DNA of 64,000 nucleotides, from assembly GCF_014855495.1 (NCBI RefSeq), contig NZ_JACYFJ010000005.1:1-64000 (forward strand), written 5' to 3'. The DNA comes from Euzebyella saccharophila (GTDB lineage Bacteria > Bacteroidota > Bacteroidia > Flavobacteriales > Flavobacteriaceae). Positions 60,175 through 64,000 of the stretch are shown piece by piece. Numbering within the stretch: position 1 is the stretch's first letter; the number at the start of each line of letters is the position of its first letter. Under the pieces are notes generated by a model. The model was given only the letters and a program-made list of their open reading frames with translations, did not search any database and was not told where the DNA came from. The translations under genes and the position numbers were made by a program.

Positions 60175-60909
60175 TTAATTCCAACGATTATTGTTAAACT
60201 GATTCTTCTTCCAGTACCACATCATTAGGAACCCAAAAAGAGCGCCTCCAATGTGGGCAAAGTGGGCAATACCAGTTGCAGTTCCCGTAAATCCAAAAAA
60301 TAAATCCCCTAAAATCAACAAAGGGACAAAATATTTTGCTTTAATGGGGATGGGAAGAAAAATAAGCATGAGTTCAGCTTCGCTAAAGGTAAAGGCGAAT
60401 GCAACCAAAATACCATAAATGGCTCCGGAGGCCCCTACTGCCGGCGTTGAAAACGCACTCAAAAAGCTATCTACCTTGTCCGGACCGATCACGGTTTCCC
60501 ATGAAGGGCTGTATTTACCATCCGTAATGATTTGCATTAATTCAGTCTTGCCTATACCGCTATCCAGTAAGGCTTGTAGGCCATCATTAAAAAGATAGTA
60601 ATTGACACCGGTATGCAGTAAAGCCGCCCCTAGACCAGCGGAAAAATAAAAGAAAAGGAACTTGTTGCGTCCCCACATTCTTTCAAGAGGGGTGCCAAAA
60701 GCATAAAGGGCATACATATTAAAAAGGATATGCATGAAATTGCCATGCATGAACATATGGGTGAAAATTTGCCACCACTCAAAATTGGGATTCTCTGGAT
60801 ACCACAAAGAAAACCAAGCGTACATTTGGTCGCCATATAGCTGGGTAGCCACGAAGAACAAAATGTTGATAATGAGTAAATGTTTTACCGCTTCGGTGAG
60901 TCCTCTCAT
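60175..60909 (-). CDS. Rhomboid family serine protease
   Basis: The 244-aa protein has six membrane segments and the rhomboid residues: HGNFMHILFNMYALYAFG at about 55-72, the Ser of VGASGAIYGILVAF at about 157-170 and the His of AHFAHIGGALFGFLMMWYW at about 215-233. It keeps the WR-like loop (ERMWGRNKF). It differs from the next gene by an insert between helices 3 and 4 (about 105-150). It begins directly at the end of mutL. Substrate unknown. Confidence 0.93.
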   Translation of the reverse strand: MRGLTEAVKHLLIINILFFVATQLYGDQMYAWFSLWYPENPNFEWWQIFTHMFMHGNFMHILFNMYALYAFGTPLERMWGRNKFLFFYFSAGLGAALLHTGVNYYLFNDGLQALLDSGIGKTELMQIITDGKYSPSWETVIGPDKVDSFLSAFSTPAVGASGAIYGILVAFAFTFSEAELMLIFLPIPIKAKYFVPLLILGDLFFGFTGTATGIAHFAHIGGALFGFLMMWYWKKNQFNNNRWN

Positions 60910-62766
60910 TTAAATAAATTTTTTATCGATGTCATTTTCCGTAATGGTAACGTATACTGGTTTGTTAAATGGGCTTACGGTAGCATCGGTACAGGCAAAT
61001 AAATCGTTTACCAAAGCTATTTGCGACTGATTATCCAATATTTCTCCCGTTTTTACCGCCAATGTCTTTGCCAATGTTTTTGAAAGGATATCGCTCTGCG
61101 AAAAACTTTCGCCATTAATTTCCTGTTGATAGTCAGATATCAATTGGTCCAATATCATGCCAACCTCACTTTCTGTCACCAATAACGGAATTCCTGTCAC
61201 TGTAATGGCATCCTCTTTCATATCTTCAAAGATAAAACCAATAGAAAGCAAAACCTCTTTGATTTCCTTTAATGTATGAATCTCTGCCCTTGAAAAAGTT
61301 AAGGTAAGGGGAAATAACAATTGCTGACTCACCGCATCCTTAACGGTGCTGTTCTTCAGGAATTTTTCATAAAGCACTCTCTGATGTGCCCTACTTTGGT
61401 CAATTACCACCATTCCTGACTTTATACTGGTAACGATATATTTTCTTCTTATCTGAAAGGTGGTAGCCACCGTTTCCTGTACTTCCTTTTCGTTTTCAAA
61501 AATGGAACCTGTAATGGCCTCAGATTCAAAACTGATACTGTTTATAGGTTCATTGCCCCCCATCTTAGATTCCATACCCACATAGAGGCTGTCCCAGTTC
61601 TTGCTGGCCTTGGGCTGGTACGAGTAGGTAGGGGAGGAGCTAGATTTCTTTGGGGTATCTGAAAAGGGATTGAAGTTGGCATCTACAGTAACTTTTGGCT
61701 GAACTGCAGATTTATTCTTAAAATCATACGGGGTATCCAGATTTGGGTCTTGGTCAAAATCTAGGGCAGGTGCCACATTGAACTGTCCCAAACTATGTTT
61801 TACCGTAGACCTTAAAATAGCGTACAAGGTATGTTCATCATCAAACTTAACTTCGGTTTTGGTAGGATGAATGTTGATGTCAATGGATCCTGGCGCAACT
61901 TCCAAATAAAGAAAGTATCCTGGAAAAGTATCTGGTTTTATGAGGCCTTCAAAGGCCGAAACCACAGCGTGATGCAGATATGGGCTTTTTATAAATCGGT
62001 TATTGACGAAAAAAAACTGTTCGCCCCTACTTTTCTTTGCAAATTCTGGTTTGGTTATGAAGCCGCTTATTTTAACAATAGGGGTTTCTTCATCTACGGG
62101 CACCAGTTTTTCATTGGTACGGGACCCAAAAATATTTACTATTCTTTTACGGTAATTATCTGCGGGAAGATTGAAAAGTTCACTTCCGTTATGATAAAAG
62201 TGAAAGGAAACTGTTGGGTGGGCCAAGGCTACCCTATGAAATTCATCGGTAATGTGCCTTAATTCTACTTGGTTAGATTTAAGAAAGTTCCTTCTCGCTG
62301 GGATATTGAAGAATAGATTTTTCACCGCCATGGACGTGCCTTTGGGGGTAACGGTCACTTCTTGAAATACAATTTTACTACCCTCCATTTTTAGGTGGGT
62401 GCCAACCTCTTTCTCTTCCGGTTTTGTTTGCATTTCAACATGGGCAATTGCTCCAATGGAGGCCAATGCCTCTCCCCTAAACCCTTTGGTGTTAAGATTG
62501 AAGAGGTCTTCTGCCTGTTGGATTTTACTTGTGGCATGGCGTTCAAAACTAAGTCGGGCATCGGTAGCGCTCATTCCAACCCCATCATCAACTACTTGGA
62601 TCAAGGCTTTGCCACCATCCTTTACAATCAGCTTTATAGTGGTGGAACCGGCATCCAAAGCATTTTCCAATAGTTCTTTAACCACTGATGCAGGGCGCTG
62701 TACTACCTCCCCAGCAGCAATTTGATTTGCAACGTGGTCCGGTAAAAGTTTAATGATATCCGCCAT
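60910..62766 (-). CDS. mutL: DNA mismatch repair protein MutL
   Basis: The 618-aa protein has the GHKL ATPase domain: IAAGEVVQRPASVVKELLEN at about 16-35, DDGVGMSATDARL, TKGFRGEALASIGAIAH at about 92-108 and the linker FFNIPARRNFLK, then a C-terminal dimerisation domain. The endonuclease motif of MutL, usually DQHAxHE, reads DQSRAHQRVLYE at about 454-465, so two of its residues are changed. It should still couple mismatch recognition to repair. It overlaps the upstream small membrane-protein gene by one base and heads the rhomboid genes. Confidence 0.95.
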   Translation of the reverse strand: MADIIKLLPDHVANQIAAGEVVQRPASVVKELLENALDAGSTTIKLIVKDGGKALIQVVDDGVGMSATDARLSFERHATSKIQQAEDLFNLNTKGFRGEALASIGAIAHVEMQTKPEEKEVGTHLKMEGSKIVFQEVTVTPKGTSMAVKNLFFNIPARRNFLKSNQVELRHITDEFHRVALAHPTVSFHFYHNGSELFNLPADNYRKRIVNIFGSRTNEKLVPVDEETPIVKISGFITKPEFAKKSRGEQFFFVNNRFIKSPYLHHAVVSAFEGLIKPDTFPGYFLYLEVAPGSIDINIHPTKTEVKFDDEHTLYAILRSTVKHSLGQFNVAPALDFDQDPNLDTPYDFKNKSAVQPKVTVDANFNPFSDTPKKSSSSPTYSYQPKASKNWDSLYVGMESKMGGNEPINSISFESEAITGSIFENEKEVQETVATTFQIRRKYIVTSIKSGMVVIDQSRAHQRVLYEKFLKNSTVKDAVSQQLLFPLTLTFSRAEIHTLKEIKEVLLSIGFIFEDMKEDAITVTGIPLLVTESEVGMILDQLISDYQQEINGESFSQSDILSKTLAKTLAVKTGEILDNQSQIALVNDLFACTDATVSPFNKPVYVTITENDIDKKFI

Positions 62767-63065
62767 TAGTTAGGGAAGAATATTGTAAGATCAAAATCTA
62801 GGATAAACAAAGCAATGAGAACTAAAATACCAATGATAATGGCCATTCTTATTTTGAGATTGCGGTCTCCTTCCCGCTTCATATCGTCCATGGCACTACT
62901 GAACTTCCCTTTTAGACCACGAGGGGTATTGAGGGTAGTTCTGTATTTATCAAATTTAGCTTCCATTTTAAATGGGCTGCCCTTGCCCTTATCGTCATAG
63001 TAACGAGGAGCGTATTCAAACTTCTTATTTCGCTTGAGTTTCGTGAATTTACTGAGCATTCCCAT
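62766..63065 (-). CDS. Small hypothetical membrane protein upstream of mutL
   Basis: The roughly 99-aa protein is basic in its first half (MLSKFTKLKRNKKFEYAPRY, KYRTTLNTPRGLKGKF) and has one C-terminal membrane helix (MAIIIGILVLIALFILDFDL). The ORF extends to a TTG at 63074, but the ATG at 63065 is the better start; Met6 of the long form is a third option. The stop overlaps the mutL start by one base, which implies coupling. A similar protein is common at this place in Flavobacteriia and is sometimes labelled after the nearby riboflavin gene. Function unknown. Confidence 0.8.
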   Translation of the reverse strand: MGMLSKFTKLKRNKKFEYAPRYYDDKGKGSPFKMEAKFDKYRTTLNTPRGLKGKFSSAMDDMKREGDRNLKIRMAIIIGILVLIALFILDFDLTIFFPN

Positions 63066-63211
63066 GATTTTCAAAGGTACTTAAAATCAAAAAATATGCC
63101 CCATAGCCAACGCCAAAATTTGTTAAAACGTCGAGTGTGGGCAGCTCAGATGGTTAGGTGTACTTAATTCTATATAAAATGAAAACAATAGAAGTAAGAA
63201 AAATTCAGGAA

Positions 63212-63694
63212 TTATTTCCCTAGGGTAGCCATTTTTATGGCAGCGATGGCGGCCTCCGTACCTTTGTTGCCGTGTTTTCCTCCACTGCGCTCACGTGACT
63301 GTTGTATGTTGTTGTCCGTTAAAACGCAAAAGATCACTGGAATATCCAATTGCACGTTCAGGTCTTTAATTCCCTGTGCGGTGGCGCTACATACAAAATC
63401 AAAGTGTTTGGTCTCACCCTGAATGACACTTCCAATAGCTATAATGGCATCCAGTTTTTTTGTAGCGGCCAATTTTTTACTTCCGAAGGTAAGTTCAAAA
63501 CTGCCAGGTACATTCCATCTAACAATGTTTTTTTCCAGGGCTCCACAATCCAATAGGGCTTCATGGGCACCATTGTAAAGGCCTTCGGTAATTTCATCGT
63601 TCCATTCAGAAACTACAATACCAAAGCGAAGGGCTTTGGCATTGGGTATGGTTTCCTTATCGTAAACGGATAGGTTTTTATTTTCGGTGGCCAT
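63212..63694 (-). CDS. ribH: 6,7-dimethyl-8-ribityllumazine synthase
   Basis: The 160-aa enzyme condenses 5-amino-6-ribitylaminouracil with 3,4-dihydroxy-2-butanone 4-phosphate in riboflavin synthesis. Conserved parts are FGIVVSEWNDEITEGLYNGA at about 24-43, VPGSFELTFGSKKLA at about 63-77, AIGSVIQGETKHFDFVC with the catalytic His at about 86-102, IPVIFCVLTDNNIQQSRERSG in part and KGTEAAIAAI at the end. It is full length and overlaps the TPR gene stop by one base. No other rib gene lies in the window. Confidence 0.95.
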   Translation of the reverse strand: MATENKNLSVYDKETIPNAKALRFGIVVSEWNDEITEGLYNGAHEALLDCGALEKNIVRWNVPGSFELTFGSKKLAATKKLDAIIAIGSVIQGETKHFDFVCSATAQGIKDLNVQLDIPVIFCVLTDNNIQQSRERSGGKHGNKGTEAAIAAIKMATLGK

Positions 63695-64000
63695 TATTTA
63701 GTACTTTTAGCCATGCCTATGAAGGCATCTACAGTAGTTGCTTCCGCAGAAGAAGCGTATTTCTCCTTTATCTGTTCAAAATAGGTTAAAGCTTTTGATT
63801 TATCACCTAAATCAAGAGCAGTAACGCCTGCTTTATAAAGGAATTTTGGTGCCGTAAAGTTGTTGTCGCTATGGTTCAACGCTTTTTCATAATAATCCAA
63901 AGCATCTTCTGCTTGGCCCAATTGCATAAAGGCATCGCCCACACCACCTTTTGCTAATGCCCCCAAGATATCATCCTCAGATTTAAAATCCTCTAAGTGT
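63694..64000 (-). CDS. TPR repeat protein, cut by the window edge
   Basis: The C-terminal part of a tetratricopeptide protein is visible: AKGGVGDAFMQLGQAEDALD, YYEKALNHSDNNFTAPKFLY, KAGVTALDLGDKSKALTYFEQ. The frame stays open without a stop through to 64000 (LEDFKSEDDIL before the first repeat), so the start lies outside the window; a TTG at 63966 is not its start. The stop overlaps ribH by one base, so the two are co-transcribed. A role as an envelope or division helper cannot be judged. Confidence 0.85.
   Translation of the reverse strand, partial: HLEDFKSEDDILGALAKGGVGDAFMQLGQAEDALDYYEKALNHSDNNFTAPKFLYKAGVTALDLGDKSKALTYFEQIKEKYASSAEATTVDAFIGMAKSTK

Noticed and set aside
63694-63966. Complete 90-aa TPR protein starting at 63966
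   Set aside because: The start would be a TTG inside an open frame that runs to the window edge, so the gene is truncated, not small.
1-64000. CRISPR arrays, insertion sequences, prophage genes, tRNA genes
   Set aside because: No regular spaced repeats, transposase or phage protein motifs, or cloverleaf-like sequences were recognised by reading; a dedicated tRNA search was not possible.

Overview
The window looks like a chromosomal segment of a marine-type member of the Flavobacteriaceae (phylum Bacteroidota). Supporting signs are AT-rich DNA, many lipoproteins with short lipoboxes, TAnnTTTG-type -7 promoter elements, and family content typical of the group (CCC-motif membrane proteins, DUF6048/DUF6452, OstA-like, DUF349, ribonuclease Y, tandem DUF368, carboxypeptidase-regulatory-like TonB receptor). 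No phage, transposon, CRISPR array or tRNA gene was seen. The genus cannot be fixed from sequence reading alone.

Layout. 1-115 is the 3' end of a 5S rRNA with its terminator, so an rRNA operon ends here. 292-13496 is an accessory carbohydrate locus: a DUF1080 (3-keto-disaccharide hydrolase family) lipoprotein, a sugar-dehydrogenase-like propeller fused to an azurin-like copper domain, a hemolysin III protein, a large lipoprotein dehydrogenase with HEAT-like region and cytochrome c, a ThuA protein, a LacI regulator, a PmoA/DUF6807 lipoprotein and two exported Gfo/Idh/MocA oxidoreductases. No ordinary glycoside hydrolase or SusC/SusD pair is present, so the set suggests oxidative (3-keto) sugar breakdown at the cell envelope, with LacI sites in the lacI-pmoA gap.

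13.5-29 kb is mostly housekeeping: ZIP transporter, RlmL-type and RlmD methyltransferases with the DUF6048/DUF6452 pair, ornithine aminotransferase behind a long leader, small membrane proteins, Smr protein, cysteine desulfurase, a TonB receptor and an M23 peptidase. 29.0-31.5 kb holds a coiled-coil protein, zapA, a clear 6S RNA and rny; the 6S terminal stem shows that rny must start downstream of the longest possible ORF start. 31.5-51.8 kb runs almost wholly on the minus strand: an endonuclease gene broken by one in-frame amber codon, DUF3124, PhzF, a GAF histidine kinase, DUF349, aroE with two DUF368 polyprenyl-phosphate transporter homologues, a TPR protein, a class III aminotransferase, an OstA-like protein, purA, a Fur-family regulator, a RelA/SpoT enzyme, an M48 protease and a TrmH-type methyltransferase.

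52.7-57.3 kb is a compact molybdenum cofactor operon (moaD-moaE-moaA-moaC-mobA-moeB/rhodanese-tauE) with overlapping genes but no moeA. 57.3-64.0 kb holds WbqC and DUF6122 proteins, then a minus-strand cluster of a membrane endonuclease/exonuclease/phosphatase protein, two rhomboid proteases, mutL and a small membrane protein, and finally ribH coupled to a TPR gene cut by the window edge. The main points for a second look are the oxidative sugar locus, the 6S RNA, the amber-interrupted nuclease, altered motifs in MutL, MoeB and one Gfo/Idh protein, and the candidate rocD leader.
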